Assembly (NCBI GenBank): GCA_019359515.1
Contig: JAHHHC010000009.1
Coordinates: forward strand, 124,001-188,000
Direction of reading: 5' to 3'
Source of the DNA: Desmonostoc vinosum HA7617-LM4
GTDB taxonomy: Bacteria > Cyanobacteriota > Cyanobacteriia > Cyanobacteriales > Nostocaceae
DNA: 64,000 bases
The notes beneath the pieces are model-generated. The model was not told the DNA's origin. It was given only the letters and a program-made list of their open reading frames with translations, and did no database searches. A program made the translations under genes and the position numbers. Below, piece after piece: positions 55,905-64,000 of the stretch. How positions within the stretch are numbered: position 1 is the stretch's first letter; each line of letters opens with the position of its first letter.

Positions 55905-56462
55905 TTACTCCCTGCCCATGTATTTATCATCGCGGGTATCAATACGGATGCGTTCTCCTTGAGAGATAAACAAAGGAACCATCACACTTGCCCCAGTTTC
56001 TACAATAGCTGGCTTTGTACCGCCTGTAGCCGTGTCACCCTTTACACCAGGATCTGTTTGTACAACCTCCAGAACTACGGAGTTAGGCAGTTCTACTTCT
56101 AATACTTGTTCGCCCCAACGAATGACATTGGCTTCCATACCTTCTTTGAGATATTTGACGCGATCGCCAATCTGTGCAGCACTCAATCTACCTTCTTCAT
56201 AGGTTTCCATATCCATAAAGACGTATTCATCACCCTCTTTATAGGTATGCTGCATCGTGCTTTTTTCCAAAGTAGCTTGCGGTACTGTTTCACCCGCTCG
56301 GAACGTTCTTTCGACAACGTTCCCATTCTGGACATTTTTCAATTTAGTTCGGACAAAAGCCGAGCCTTTGCCTGGCTTGACGTGGAGGAATTCAACCACA
56401 CGCCATACAGAACCATCTAACACAATTGAAACACCAGGTCGAAAATCGTTACTGGAGATCAT
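55905..56462 (-). CDS. efp: translation elongation factor P
   Basis: Start set at ATG 56462 ([20 protein letters not shown]), the normal EF-P start; the open frame extends 24 codons upstream without support. 185 residues, with [14 protein letters not shown] (Lys in the tip loop), [10 protein letters not shown] and the C-terminal [17 protein letters not shown]. It relieves ribosome stalling at polyproline, notable in a genome that may make the X-Pro peptide at 4378-4662. Confidence 0.95.
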   Translation of the reverse strand: MISSNDFRPGVSIVLDGSVWRVVEFLHVKPGKGSAFVRTKLKNVQNGNVVERTFRAGETVPQATLEKSTMQHTYKEGDEYVFMDMETYEEGRLSAAQIGDRVKYLKEGMEANVIRWGEQVLEVELPNSVVLEVVQTDPGVKGDTATGGTKPAIVETGASVMVPLFISQGERIRIDTRDDKYMGRE

Positions 56463-56761
56463 GAAGCTTTCAAATTTTTGAAGACAATCGGCATTTATTG
56501 TACCCTTCAAGGGGGATAATTGGTCAGTTGTCAATTATCAGTTGTCATTGGGAATTGCGAATGGGGAACTCAGAGCCGCCACGTTAGCGAAGCCCAGTGG
56601 GGATTAGGGGTAATGGGGACGCGGGGACGCGGAGAAAATTTCTCCCTCATCCCCCTCATCCCCCTCATCCCCTAGTTGGCGGAGTCGAACCACACCTCCC
56701 CAACACCCTAGTCAAAACTCAGCACTCAGCACTCATCACTAGGCACTGTTACTGTGGGAAG
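56463..56761. other. intergenic repeats upstream of the cyclophilin
   Basis: TTGTCAATTATCAGTTGTCA-type repeats (56523-56550), GGGGACGCGGGGACGCGGAG (56615-56634), CCCTCATCCCCCTCATCCCC (56643-56671), and a 'GGCGGAGTCGAACCAC' word. No tRNA fold. An open frame runs through it but is repeat-derived. Confidence 0.65.
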
Positions 56762-57922
56762 ATGATTGATGGGTTACGTCCAGTCAACAATTTGATGCTG
56801 CGTTTGAGCTATCCCATGTTTAACCTAATAAAATCCTGGCTAAAGAACAGCCTAAAAATCACATTGCTGGTGACAATATTTTTAGGCATGACTACAGCTT
56901 TGTGGACTACCTCCAGTCATGCTGCTCTGCCAGCTGGGAATGCAATTACTGATGGCAAGGCTTTACTGCGATATGCACTCCCGATAGATAATCAACCTGT
57001 ACGACAACTGCAAGCTAGCTTAGAAGATATCTCTAACCAACTGCGGGCCAATAAGCGGTGGGGTGCTATATCCAAAGACATCAGCAAAGCATCCCGCGTT
57101 CTTGATAAACCCTCCCAAATCTTAACAAGTGTTCTCCAAGAACGCCAACCTCAAGCCGAAGCTTGGATTGCTGAGTTAAAATCTGGCGTGGATAAATTAC
57201 AAGAATTGGTGAAAACCAAAGATAAAGAACAAATTCTGCAAGAGCGAGCTAAACTGCTGAACCTTGTCACTCAGCTTGAAGAGTCAATGGTGAAGGAATT
57301 TCCCTTTGAAGTCCCTGCTCAGTACAGTAATCTTCCCCAACTCAAAGGGCGTGCTACTGTGGATTTTAAAACCAACAAAGGCAATCTCACCGTTGTGGTG
57401 GATGGTTACAGCACTCCTGTGACTGCTGGCAACTTTGTGGATTTAGTACAACGGGGTTTTTACAACGGTCTAGAATTTACCCGTTCAGAAGAATCTTACG
57501 TTTTGCAAACCGGAGACCCACCAGGAAAAGAGGTGGGTTTCATTGACCCCAAAACGGACAAATACCGTGCTATACCTCTGGAAGTCCTAGTGGAAGGCGA
57601 CAAGCAGCCCACCTACGGGATTACTTTAGAAGAAGCTGGTCGTTATGTTGATATGCCAGTTTTGCCTTTCTCGGCTTTTGGTGCTTTGGCGCTGGCTCGT
57701 CCTGAAGGTGACGTCAATGGTGGTTCTTCACAATTCTTTTTCTTCCTCTTTGAGCCTGAACTCACCCCAGCAGGACGCAACCTATTAGATGGTCGCTATG
57801 CCGTTTTTGGTTATCTAACTGAGGGCAAAGAAGTTTTGGATCAATTAAAGGCAGGCGACAAAATTGAATCAGCCACAGTCGTCCAAGGCATCGAAAATTT
57901 AGTTGCACCCCAAGCAGCGTAA
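56762..57922 (+). CDS. thylakoid-lumen cyclophilin (TLP40/CYP38-like)
   Basis: Start uncertain: ATG 56762, 56795 or 56816; 56816 (MFNLIKSWLKNSLKITLLVT) fits homologues best. A signal peptide ends near SSHA-A. The N-terminal helical domain (~60-200, LQERQPQAEAWIAELKSGVD) and C-terminal cyclophilin-type domain (GRATVDFKTNKGNLTVVVDG, GFYNGLEFTRSEESYVLQTG, GGSSQFFFFLFEPELTPAGR, RYAVFGYLTEGKEV) follow the plant CYP38/TLP40 plan. Role: folding or assembly in the lumen, e.g. photosystem II. Peptidyl-prolyl isomerase activity may be weak, as in CYP38. Confidence 0.88.
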   Translation: MIDGLRPVNNLMLRLSYPMFNLIKSWLKNSLKITLLVTIFLGMTTALWTTSSHAALPAGNAITDGKALLRYALPIDNQPVRQLQASLEDISNQLRANKRWGAISKDISKASRVLDKPSQILTSVLQERQPQAEAWIAELKSGVDKLQELVKTKDKEQILQERAKLLNLVTQLEESMVKEFPFEVPAQYSNLPQLKGRATVDFKTNKGNLTVVVDGYSTPVTAGNFVDLVQRGFYNGLEFTRSEESYVLQTGDPPGKEVGFIDPKTDKYRAIPLEVLVEGDKQPTYGITLEEAGRYVDMPVLPFSAFGALALARPEGDVNGGSSQFFFFLFEPELTPAGRNLLDGRYAVFGYLTEGKEVLDQLKAGDKIESATVVQGIENLVAPQAA

Positions 57923-57950
57923 TCAATAGTTTTGAGTGGTTAGCGATGGT

Positions 57951-57985
57951 TAGATCCCCGACTTTTTGAAAAAGTTGGGGATCTA
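57951..57985. terminator. hairpin repeat, probable terminator
   Basis: TAGATCCCCGACTTT pairs with AAAGTTGGGGATCTA (one G-T pair), loop TTGAA. 29 bases after the cyclophilin stop. Sister copy of the hairpin at 39815-39847. Confidence 0.65.
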
Positions 57986-58056
57986 GCAGCCCCGCAAATT
58001 TAATGGGACAGACCATGAAGTTGCGTTAGACACTTAAATTTATCTTTCAACATTCT

Positions 58057-58947
58057 CTAGATAGTGATTTGATGTTTTTGGGTTAAACACATCGCCGTAC
58101 CTTGCTCATAATAGGCAGCTTCATTAATAAAAACCGGATATGTAGTTAATTTGGCTACATAAGGTATTATTTGACCATCAAATCTTAAAAAGATAGGATC
58201 ACCAGAATTTAAAGCTTCATAATCTTTAAACTGAAGCTGCGGATGAATCATTGCTGTAATCTCTCCATATTCATTTCTTATATAATCAATTGCTTCTATG
58301 TATTTGTATAAAATAAAAGTATTTGAAAATGCAGGTAGTTTATCCTCGTTACACAGTTCCAAGTAGTCTAAAATTGTGTAAATTATGCTTTGAGTTTTTA
58401 GGAAAAAATCTGCATTCAAAACACCTTGAGGTATAGAGCCGACCTCAATACCAATGCCAAATTTACCAAGCGATCGCAGCGCATTCTGACTACGCCCAGA
58501 GTTCCCAGAACTATAAATTTTTATTGCCGGATGAACATCACTTAAATAAGCAGCTAATTGCAGATTAAATGGTTCTTCATTATCAATAAGAATAGTTACA
58601 CCCATGTTGGCGGTTGTACTATGTAAATCCAAGATAAAATCCACAGAACTTTTACTATTTTGTCCATAAAGATCATCAATGTTTCTAGCTAGTAACTCTT
58701 CATAACTACACAGCATTGCATCGTCTAAATTTTGGCGCAAAAAGCATCGATTTAAATCTTTGTCAATGTATCGTCTTCCAACTGCGAAGGCTTGAGGATT
58801 CGCCAACAACGTCAGCGTTTCAAAACTGTCTCTGTGAATTAACTCAGGAAACTGCTCAAATAGTTTGATTAAATATGCTCCTGTGAACTCGTTACCATGA
58901 GTTCCACCTACGATCAAGACGCGATTGATGCGATTACTAAGTTTCAT
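58057..58947 (-). CDS. aspartoacylase family zinc hydrolase
   Basis: Start set at ATG 58947 (MKLSNRINRVLIVGGTHGNE; AGGA nine bases upstream). 296 residues. Zinc ligands: GGTHGNEFTG (His, Glu) and ILDLHSTTANMG (His); DKDLNRCF and GIEVGSIPQG complete the aspartoacylase/AstE fold. It hydrolyses N-acyl aspartate or similar N-acyl amino acids. Divergent from a LysR gene that may regulate it. Confidence 0.87.
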   Translation of the reverse strand: MKLSNRINRVLIVGGTHGNEFTGAYLIKLFEQFPELIHRDSFETLTLLANPQAFAVGRRYIDKDLNRCFLRQNLDDAMLCSYEELLARNIDDLYGQNSKSSVDFILDLHSTTANMGVTILIDNEEPFNLQLAAYLSDVHPAIKIYSSGNSGRSQNALRSLGKFGIGIEVGSIPQGVLNADFFLKTQSIIYTILDYLELCNEDKLPAFSNTFILYKYIEAIDYIRNEYGEITAMIHPQLQFKDYEALNSGDPIFLRFDGQIIPYVAKLTTYPVFINEAAYYEQGTAMCLTQKHQITI

Positions 58948-59123
58948 TTCTGGTTTTCCTATGACAATTGGTTTTGTTGTCATCAACAATATCTAGAAAA
59001 ACCATGATTATCTCACCTTATTTAGACAACATTTGATGACTCTTTCGGTGATTTGATTTCTCACAAGCAATTTATGATTGCTATATAATACTCAAAAAAA
59101 GCAGAATCTTTAGGCACTCACAA

Positions 59124-60053
59124 ATGGCCAGATGGGATGAAATAGAATTACTGCAATTGCAATATGCGATCGCTGTATATGACCAACAGGGATTTAACAA
59201 CGCTGCTGCATATCTGGGAATTGATCAGGGCTTTTTGAGTAGACAAATCAAGTTACTGGAAAAAAGATTAGAGTTCAACATATTTCAACGCAGAGCGCGC
59301 CCATTACAATTAACAAATGCTGGCAGTGAATTTTTACAAGCAGCCCGTCAAATTATAAATCAATTTAAACAAACAGTAGAATTAGGTCAACGATTAAATC
59401 GTGCTGAAAAGGAACAACTAAATATAGGAATCAATACCTCCATCGCCAACAGCATATTACCCGACATACTCAGAGCATTTCGTGAGCAGTTTCCGACAGT
59501 AGAACTGATGTTATATGAAATGGCTTCCTACGACCAAATTGAGAAATTACAACACCAACAAATAGATTTAGGTTTCTTTCATTTACATAACTTGAACAAT
59601 ATCAATAACAACAACGATAATGATGTCTTGACTTCTAAACTCATTTTGCAAGAACGATTAGTCATTGTTTTACCGAAAAACCATCGTTTTGCAGAACGAA
59701 TTAGCATTAAATTGGAAGAATTAAGAAATGAACAATTTATCTTGCCACCAGATCACCTGTTACATAACTTACGCGAGCAAATTAATAGTCTTTGTGCAAA
59801 TGCAGGTTTTCAGCCAAGAGTGAGACAAGAAGCAGCATGGATATCAACTGTTTTAAGTTTAGTTGCAGGCGGAATGGGGATTTCGCTACTGCCAGCTAAC
59901 GTCACAAATCTGCAACGGAGTGGTGTATTCTATTGTGAGATACAAGAGCAATCCCCAGTATTAGAAATAGTTGCTGTTTGGCGAAATGATCATGTATCTG
60001 TAATTTTGGAAAACTTTTTGGACGTGATCGAGAATATAGTAGAAATTTCTTAG
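59124..60053 (+). CDS. LysR family transcriptional regulator
   Basis: 309 residues. N-terminal helix-turn-helix (LLQLQYAIAVYDQQGFNNAA, AYLGIDQGFLSRQIKLLEKR) followed by the effector domain (EQLNIGINTSIANSILPDIL, DLGFFHLHNL, LVIVLPKNHRF, LVAGGMGISLLP). It is divergent from the aspartoacylase gene with 176 bases between, a classical arrangement for LysR control of the neighbour. Confidence 0.92.
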   Translation: MARWDEIELLQLQYAIAVYDQQGFNNAAAYLGIDQGFLSRQIKLLEKRLEFNIFQRRARPLQLTNAGSEFLQAARQIINQFKQTVELGQRLNRAEKEQLNIGINTSIANSILPDILRAFREQFPTVELMLYEMASYDQIEKLQHQQIDLGFFHLHNLNNINNNNDNDVLTSKLILQERLVIVLPKNHRFAERISIKLEELRNEQFILPPDHLLHNLREQINSLCANAGFQPRVRQEAAWISTVLSLVAGGMGISLLPANVTNLQRSGVFYCEIQEQSPVLEIVAVWRNDHVSVILENFLDVIENIVEIS

Positions 60054-60054
60054 C

Positions 60055-60624
60055 TCACAAATTCCCAGCATTAAACACTTCTGTAACTGCGATCGCTAAT
60101 TCTGGAAACATCCGCGATACAATCTTCTGGTCAGCAGTAAACACCGTCTCTTCGTAAAATCCCTCTTCCAACAACAGCACCGAAATTTTCCCCTCTAACG
60201 GGTCTACAATCCAATATTCCGGTACTTCAACCGCCGCATACTCAGACCGCTTATAGCGATAGTCCCGCTTAATTGAATCTGGACTAACTACCTCTACAAT
60301 CAGTAATGGTGGTGACTCAAATACTGCTGATGCATTGATCAATTCTCTTGCTTGCTCCTGCGTCACCACACACAAATCAGTCAACCTAGACTTATTTTTT
60401 CCTGTCCTCGTCCCAGTTTCTTTAAAAGTCAACCAAGGTAAACTCAACCGCTTGATTTCTGCATCAAACAGTTGCTCCAGTAATTTAGCAATTAAGAAAT
60501 GTTCAATTGTTGGGGGGTTCATTAATTCCAGCTTGCCATCCACTAGCTCGTAGTGAAAACCACTGCCATCATCATAAGTTAAGTACTCTTCAAATGTAAG
60601 TTTTGTGACTGGCGAAGTGAGCAT
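60055..60624 (-). CDS. Uma2 family (DUF820) putative endonuclease
   Basis: 189 residues, full length. PD-(D/E)XK-like core: YELVDGKLELMNPP, PPLLIVEVVSPDSIKRDYRY (E-V-x-S-P) and EYWIVDPLEGKISVLLL. Common in cyanobacteria in many copies; biological role unclear. Tail-to-tail with the LysR gene, one base apart. Compare the truncated copy at 41795. Confidence 0.9.
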   Translation of the reverse strand: MLTSPVTKLTFEEYLTYDDGSGFHYELVDGKLELMNPPTIEHFLIAKLLEQLFDAEIKRLSLPWLTFKETGTRTGKNKSRLTDLCVVTQEQARELINASAVFESPPLLIVEVVSPDSIKRDYRYKRSEYAAVEVPEYWIVDPLEGKISVLLLEEGFYEETVFTADQKIVSRMFPELAIAVTEVFNAGNL

Positions 60625-60775
60625 CTTAGCAGACCCCTAGACGATATCATTATCCTAACTTGAAGGAGATGAGGGGGATGTGGTTCGACTCCGCTCACCA
60701 ACCAGGAGATGAGGAGGCCGAGGAAGAAAGATAATTTCCCATTCCCCATTCCCAATTCCAATTCCCCATTAACAA

Positions 60776-61774
60776 ATGACTAAAGTCAAAGATATTGGTG
60801 AACAAGGTCTGTTAGAAAAATTGCAACGCTTCTGTCCTTCAGAAATTGTTGGGGATGACGCGGCGGTACTTGTAACTACACCAGAACAATCTTTAGTAGT
60901 GACTACTGATATGCTCATTGATGGTGTACATTTTAGCAATGCCACCACTTCGCCGGAGGATGCTGGTTGGCGAGCGGCGGCGGCGAATTTATCAGATTTA
61001 GCGGCAATGGGTGCTACGCCCATAGGAATTACTGTGGGGCTGGGATTACCTGGCGAAGTTAGCGTCAGTTGGGTTGAGCGCTTATACCAGGGCATGACAG
61101 AATGCCTGCAACAATACAATACACCAATCGTCGGTGGTGATCTCGTGCGATCGCCAATCATTACTCTTGCAATTACCGCTTTCGGTCAAGTTGACCCCAA
61201 TCTGATTATCCGCCGTTCTGCTGCCGTTGTGGGGAATGCGATCGTCGTTACGGGCATTCATGGAGCCTCCCGTGCTGGCTTAGAATTGCTCTTGCATCCC
61301 GAATTAGCACAAAACCTCAACGATGAGGAGAAAACAGCTCTTATCCACGCACACCAACGACCTCAACCCAGACTAGATATTTTACCAATCCTTTGGCAAT
61401 CTCTACAATACCCGATTGCGATCGCTGGCATGGATAGCAGCGACGGTTTAGCAGACGCTGTAATCCAAATTTGCCGGGCCAGTGGTGTTGGTGCGATACT
61501 AGAACGTGAGCAAATACCCTTACCAGCAGCTTTTGACCACTGGTTAACACCAGAGCAAGCACTGAAATATGCCCTATACGGCGGCGAAGACTTTGAATTA
61601 GTACTATGCTTACCACAAGAGCCAGCCGATAGATTAGTACAACAACTGGGTCATGGTGCAGCTATTATCGGCAAAATTACACCAGGAACAACAGCAATAT
61701 TGCACGACCAGCAAAAAAAATTCCCTGACCAAGTTTTGCATCTTAGTCAGGGATTTCAACATTTTGGTCAATAG
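60776..61774 (+). CDS. thiL: thiamine-monophosphate kinase
   Basis: 332 residues: GEQGLLEKLQRFC, VGDDAAVLVTTPEQ (ATP/Mg), TTDMLIDGVHFSNATTSPED, AANLSDLAAMGATPIGITVG, GGDLVRSP, MDSSDGLADAV and YGGEDFELVLCLP. Last step of thiamine diphosphate synthesis. Confidence 0.95.
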   Translation: MTKVKDIGEQGLLEKLQRFCPSEIVGDDAAVLVTTPEQSLVVTTDMLIDGVHFSNATTSPEDAGWRAAAANLSDLAAMGATPIGITVGLGLPGEVSVSWVERLYQGMTECLQQYNTPIVGGDLVRSPIITLAITAFGQVDPNLIIRRSAAVVGNAIVVTGIHGASRAGLELLLHPELAQNLNDEEKTALIHAHQRPQPRLDILPILWQSLQYPIAIAGMDSSDGLADAVIQICRASGVGAILEREQIPLPAAFDHWLTPEQALKYALYGGEDFELVLCLPQEPADRLVQQLGHGAAIIGKITPGTTAILHDQQKKFPDQVLHLSQGFQHFGQ

Positions 61775-61812
61775 TCCTTTGTCATTTGTCTCAAACTAAT
61801 GACCAATGACAA

Positions 61813-62826
61813 TTACTGCCACTTCTGTGCCACTAATTCCGCCAAGTCTAAAACACGTTGGCTATAACCCCACTCATTGTCATACCAAGCCATGACTTTT
61901 ACGAGGTCATTGCCCATAACCAAAGTTAAGTTAGCATCAATAATCGAAGAAGCATCAGTACCTTGATAATCAGAAGATACCAATTGCAGTTCACTATAGT
62001 CCAAAATGCCTTTGAGTGGCCCCTCAGCAGCATCCTTGAGAGCTTGGTTTACTTCTTCAGTAATAGTACGCTTCTCAACCTGAACTACGAAATCTACCAT
62101 TGAAACGTTCGGGGTAGGTACACGCAAGGCAACGCCATTCAGCTTGCCTTTAAGATCTGGGATGACTAGCGCCACTGCTTTTGCCGCACCAGTAGAGGTG
62201 GGAACAATGTTGATGGCTGCGGCCCGTGCCCGTCGCAAATCTCGGTGAGAAGCGTCCAATAAACGCTGGTCGCCGGTATAGCTGTGGGTGGTGGTCATCG
62301 TACCTTTAATGATGCCGAATTTATCATTCAACACCTTGGCGATGGGAGCCAAGCAGTTGGTAGTACAGCTGGCGTTACTGATAACGTGGTGTTTGTTGTG
62401 GTCATAGTCGTGATGATTTACGCCTATGACAAAGGTACCATCCTCGTTTTTACCAGGAGCGGTGATCAGAACCTTCTTAGCTCCAGCATTCACATGCTTT
62501 AGCGCCCCTTCTTTGCTGGTAAATACTCCAGTTGCTTCGATAATCAGGTCAATTTCCCAATCTTTCCAGGGCAAGTTTTCTGGATTGCGATCCGATACGC
62601 ACTTAATCGTCTTACCGTTGACGATGATAGAGTTATCGTCGGCAGTAATGTCAACATCTTTTAACTTCCCTAGCATCGAGTCATACTTTAGCAGGTGAGC
62701 ATTGGTTCTAGGGTCTGATGTGTCATTGACAGCGACAAGGTCGATTTTGCTATTCTCTCTACCCAACCAGCAGCGCGCAAAGTTCCGCCCAATACGCCCG
62801 AAACCGTTGATTGCAACTCTAATCAC
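61813..62826 (-). CDS. gap2: glyceraldehyde-3-phosphate dehydrogenase, Gap2 (photosynthetic) type
   Basis: Start set at GTG 62826 ([24 protein letters not shown] upstream); the open frame extends 17 codons to a non-ATG codon. 337 residues, NAD(P) fold, catalytic Cys154 in [32 protein letters not shown] and [12 protein letters not shown]. Sequence details resemble the cyanobacterial Gap2/plant GapA lineage, used in the Calvin cycle with NADPH, rather than glycolytic Gap1. Confidence 0.92.
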   Translation of the reverse strand: MIRVAINGFGRIGRNFARCWLGRENSKIDLVAVNDTSDPRTNAHLLKYDSMLGKLKDVDITADDNSIIVNGKTIKCVSDRNPENLPWKDWEIDLIIEATGVFTSKEGALKHVNAGAKKVLITAPGKNEDGTFVIGVNHHDYDHNKHHVISNASCTTNCLAPIAKVLNDKFGIIKGTMTTTHSYTGDQRLLDASHRDLRRARAAAINIVPTSTGAAKAVALVIPDLKGKLNGVALRVPTPNVSMVDFVVQVEKRTITEEVNQALKDAAEGPLKGILDYSELQLVSSDYQGTDASSIIDANLTLVMGNDLVKVMAWYDNEWGYSQRVLDLAELVAQKWQ

Positions 62827-62942
62827 AGTATCTTGCCCTCTGTATTTATGCCTATAAGTTGATATCGTTGACCCCAATCATATCGCAAAGGGGGGGATTA
62901 AATATAACCATAAAGTGTTGAATCAATAAAAAAACACATAAT

Positions 62943-63569
62943 TTATTCAGATTTATTTGAGTAGAGGTTGTTGTCGGTAAGGTAAAATCTCACCGTTTCT
63001 GGAACTAAATAACGAATTGACTGGCTGACGCAGCAAAGTTTGCGAACCAAGCTTGACGAAACTCCTATCAAGGGTATATCCAAGAATTGCCAACGAATGA
63101 TGACAGACTGCTGTTTTAATTGTTGCTCTACTTGCTTGCAGATTAACTCATTTTGAGCTATGGTCTCACCATCTAGGAGTCGGGGTGCAATTAACCAATC
63201 ACACATTTGTGCTAATTCGCATCCACGATACCAACGGGGTAAGGTTTGGAAAGTATCCAAACCCAAAATCCAGTACCAGTGAGTATTTGGATATACAGCA
63301 GATAAATCAATCAAAGTATTGATCGCGTAAGAAGTCCCAAAACGATTTGCCTCTACTAGTGAGACCGTAAACCCTGGGTTATCTTCTGTGGCTAGTTGTA
63401 GCATTGTTACCCGATGCTCAAACAAAGCCGCTTGTTTCTGAGGAGGATTGAGCGATGGCACCCAAATTACCTGTTTTAGCGGTACTTGATGTAAAGCTGC
63501 TTCAGCTACAAATAAGTGTCCCCAATGAATTGGGTCAAATGTGCCACCGAAAATTGCTAGTTGCTGCAT
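62943..63569 (-). CDS. nadD: nicotinate-nucleotide adenylyltransferase
   Basis: 208 residues. Nucleotidyltransferase motif GGTFDPIHWGHLFVAEAAL, VPSLNPPQK, WILGLDTFQTLPRWYRG and the C-terminal GVSSSLVRKL (ISSTxIR-like). NAD biosynthesis. It lies 116 bases upstream of gap2 on the same strand. Confidence 0.92.
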   Translation of the reverse strand: MQQLAIFGGTFDPIHWGHLFVAEAALHQVPLKQVIWVPSLNPPQKQAALFEHRVTMLQLATEDNPGFTVSLVEANRFGTSYAINTLIDLSAVYPNTHWYWILGLDTFQTLPRWYRGCELAQMCDWLIAPRLLDGETIAQNELICKQVEQQLKQQSVIIRWQFLDIPLIGVSSSLVRKLCCVSQSIRYLVPETVRFYLTDNNLYSNKSE

Positions 63570-63715
63570 TTACTTACGCCAAGCTACTATGCAATGAAAA
63601 AAGTTTGACTACCAATGTACTATTGTAGTCAATTCCGGCTTTAGCTTCATGCAATTAAATTCAGTTTCATTCAAGATGTACTCATAGTAGCTAATTCCAG
63701 TAAGGTTGCCAAAAT

Positions 63716-63898
63716 ATGTATTTGACATCACAAGAATTTCTTTCCCGACGCAGCAGAAATTATCAGAATAATCTTAAAAACAGTTCGGAAATAGCAAAAA
63801 CCTCCAACAAAGGTAAAATCATTTTGACCCTGCTAAAGCAAAACAAAAAAATCAACCAAACATCAGACGTGCAAAAGATGCATAAACAGTTACGGTAA
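63716..63898 (+). CDS. hypothetical basic peptide (60 aa)
   Basis: ATG with AAGG 10 bases upstream. A Ser/Asn/Lys-rich basic peptide (MYLTSQEFLSRRSRNYQNNL ... LTLLKQNKKINQ). No known domain. It could be real or a chance frame in the leader region before the next gene. Confidence 0.35.
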   Translation: MYLTSQEFLSRRSRNYQNNLKNSSEIAKTSNKGKIILTLLKQNKKINQTSDVQKMHKQLR

Positions 63899-63970
63899 AA
63901 ATCAAATTCCTGTTATGATACGCGTGTTATTTGTGATTTATGGTGTGGTGTGGTGCAAGAGGAGTAATAA

Positions 63971-64000
63971 ATGAGTAATTCTGTAGATTTTAGCGGTAAA
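63971..64000 (+). CDS. murC: start of probable murC (UDP-N-acetylmuramate-alanine ligase), 5' part only
   Basis: GAGGAG six bases before the ATG; the ten visible codons read MSNSVDFSGK. This is how cyanobacterial MurC proteins begin, as I recall (…SVDFSGRPFHFIGIGGIGMS), and murC follows gap2 in related genomes. Only ten residues are visible, so the call is tentative. Confidence 0.5.
   Translation, partial: MSNSVDFSGK

Noticed and set aside
56660-56700. Possible tRNA because of 'GGAGTCGAACCAC'
   Set aside because: No acceptor, D or anticodon arms can be folded; the word is a dispersed repeat, also near 60680 in inverse orientation.
56597-56761. N-terminal extension of the lumenal cyclophilin
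   Set aside because: The extension translates repeat DNA (Pro/His-rich) upstream of a normal signal peptide; homologues start at the later ATG codons.

Overview
The window reads as chromosome of a filamentous cyanobacterium of the Nostoc/Anabaena/Calothrix type. Evidence: HIP1 octamers (GCGATCGC) are scattered throughout; photosynthesis and cyanobacterial marker genes are present (ycf3, minCDE, dapL, Gap2-type GAPDH, DUF1822/CHAT-CHASE2/DUF928 cluster, DUF6887/DUF6888 pair, a TLP40/CYP38-type lumenal cyclophilin); and the intergenic DNA is full of G-rich or C-rich tandem heptamers/octamers and 'TAATGACCAATGAC'-type short repeats usual in this group. No tRNA, rRNA or CRISPR array was seen.

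Region 1 (1-8 kb, minus strand) is the most interesting part. A TTG-started gene encodes a tetrapyrrole-methylase-fold protein that closely resembles the methyltransferase domain of borosin peptide backbone N-methyltransferases (OphMA/omphalotin type). It lacks the fused C-terminal clasp and core. It is followed by two TPR-protein genes and then a GTG-started 94-residue peptide. That peptide has a short LigA-like helical leader, as in borosin-binding domains, and a tail of eleven strictly alternating X-Pro dipeptides. A clean intrinsic terminator closes the unit. I interpret this as a split (trans-acting) borosin RiPP cluster with an unusual Asp/Pro-rich core. Downstream on the same strand lies a giant Ser/Thr kinase - AAA ATPase - GAF signalling protein that runs off the window edge.

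Region 2 (8.5-41.7 kb) is mostly housekeeping and conserved cyanobacterial genes: an acireductone-dioxygenase-like cupin, a CBS/HEPN-like protein, a Met/Cys-rich copper-binding four-helix protein with two small upstream/downstream ORFs, DUF928/CHAT-CHASE2/DUF1822, a secreted thermonuclease, a BioD-like/DRTGG protein, EbsA-like, ilvA, a Doc-type toxin-antitoxin pair, dapL, a DUF1537 kinase, minCDE, an EamA transporter, a hemerythrin-like protein, DUF2231/DUF2809/DUF167, two glutathione-transferase-family genes, a YedK/HMCES-type protein, ycf3, gatC, a large membrane protein and argS.

Region 3 (41.8-50.2 kb) is an accessory island of decayed toxin-antitoxin genes and mobile debris. It contains a Uma2 stub, an IS630-type transposase stub, a ~0.47 kb segmental duplication carrying two copies of a Phd-type antitoxin, a ParD/MazE/HigB mosaic ORF with its HigA-like partner, RelE/ParE fragments, and a DUF2887 (Rpn-like) pseudogene interrupted by a 178 bp MITE with perfect 5 bp target duplication. 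It also holds a DUF6888/DUF6887 pair, a Ser/Thr kinase whose WD40 half is in another frame, and a ~1.1 kb repeat-rich gene desert.

Region 4 (50.2-64 kb) is core again: an acyltransferase, proS, a GerMN protein, an ArsR regulator, accB and efp (tandem, minus strand), the lumenal cyclophilin, aspartoacylase with a divergent LysR regulator, a Uma2 nuclease, thiL, Gap2, nadD, and the first ten codons of a probable murC at the right edge.
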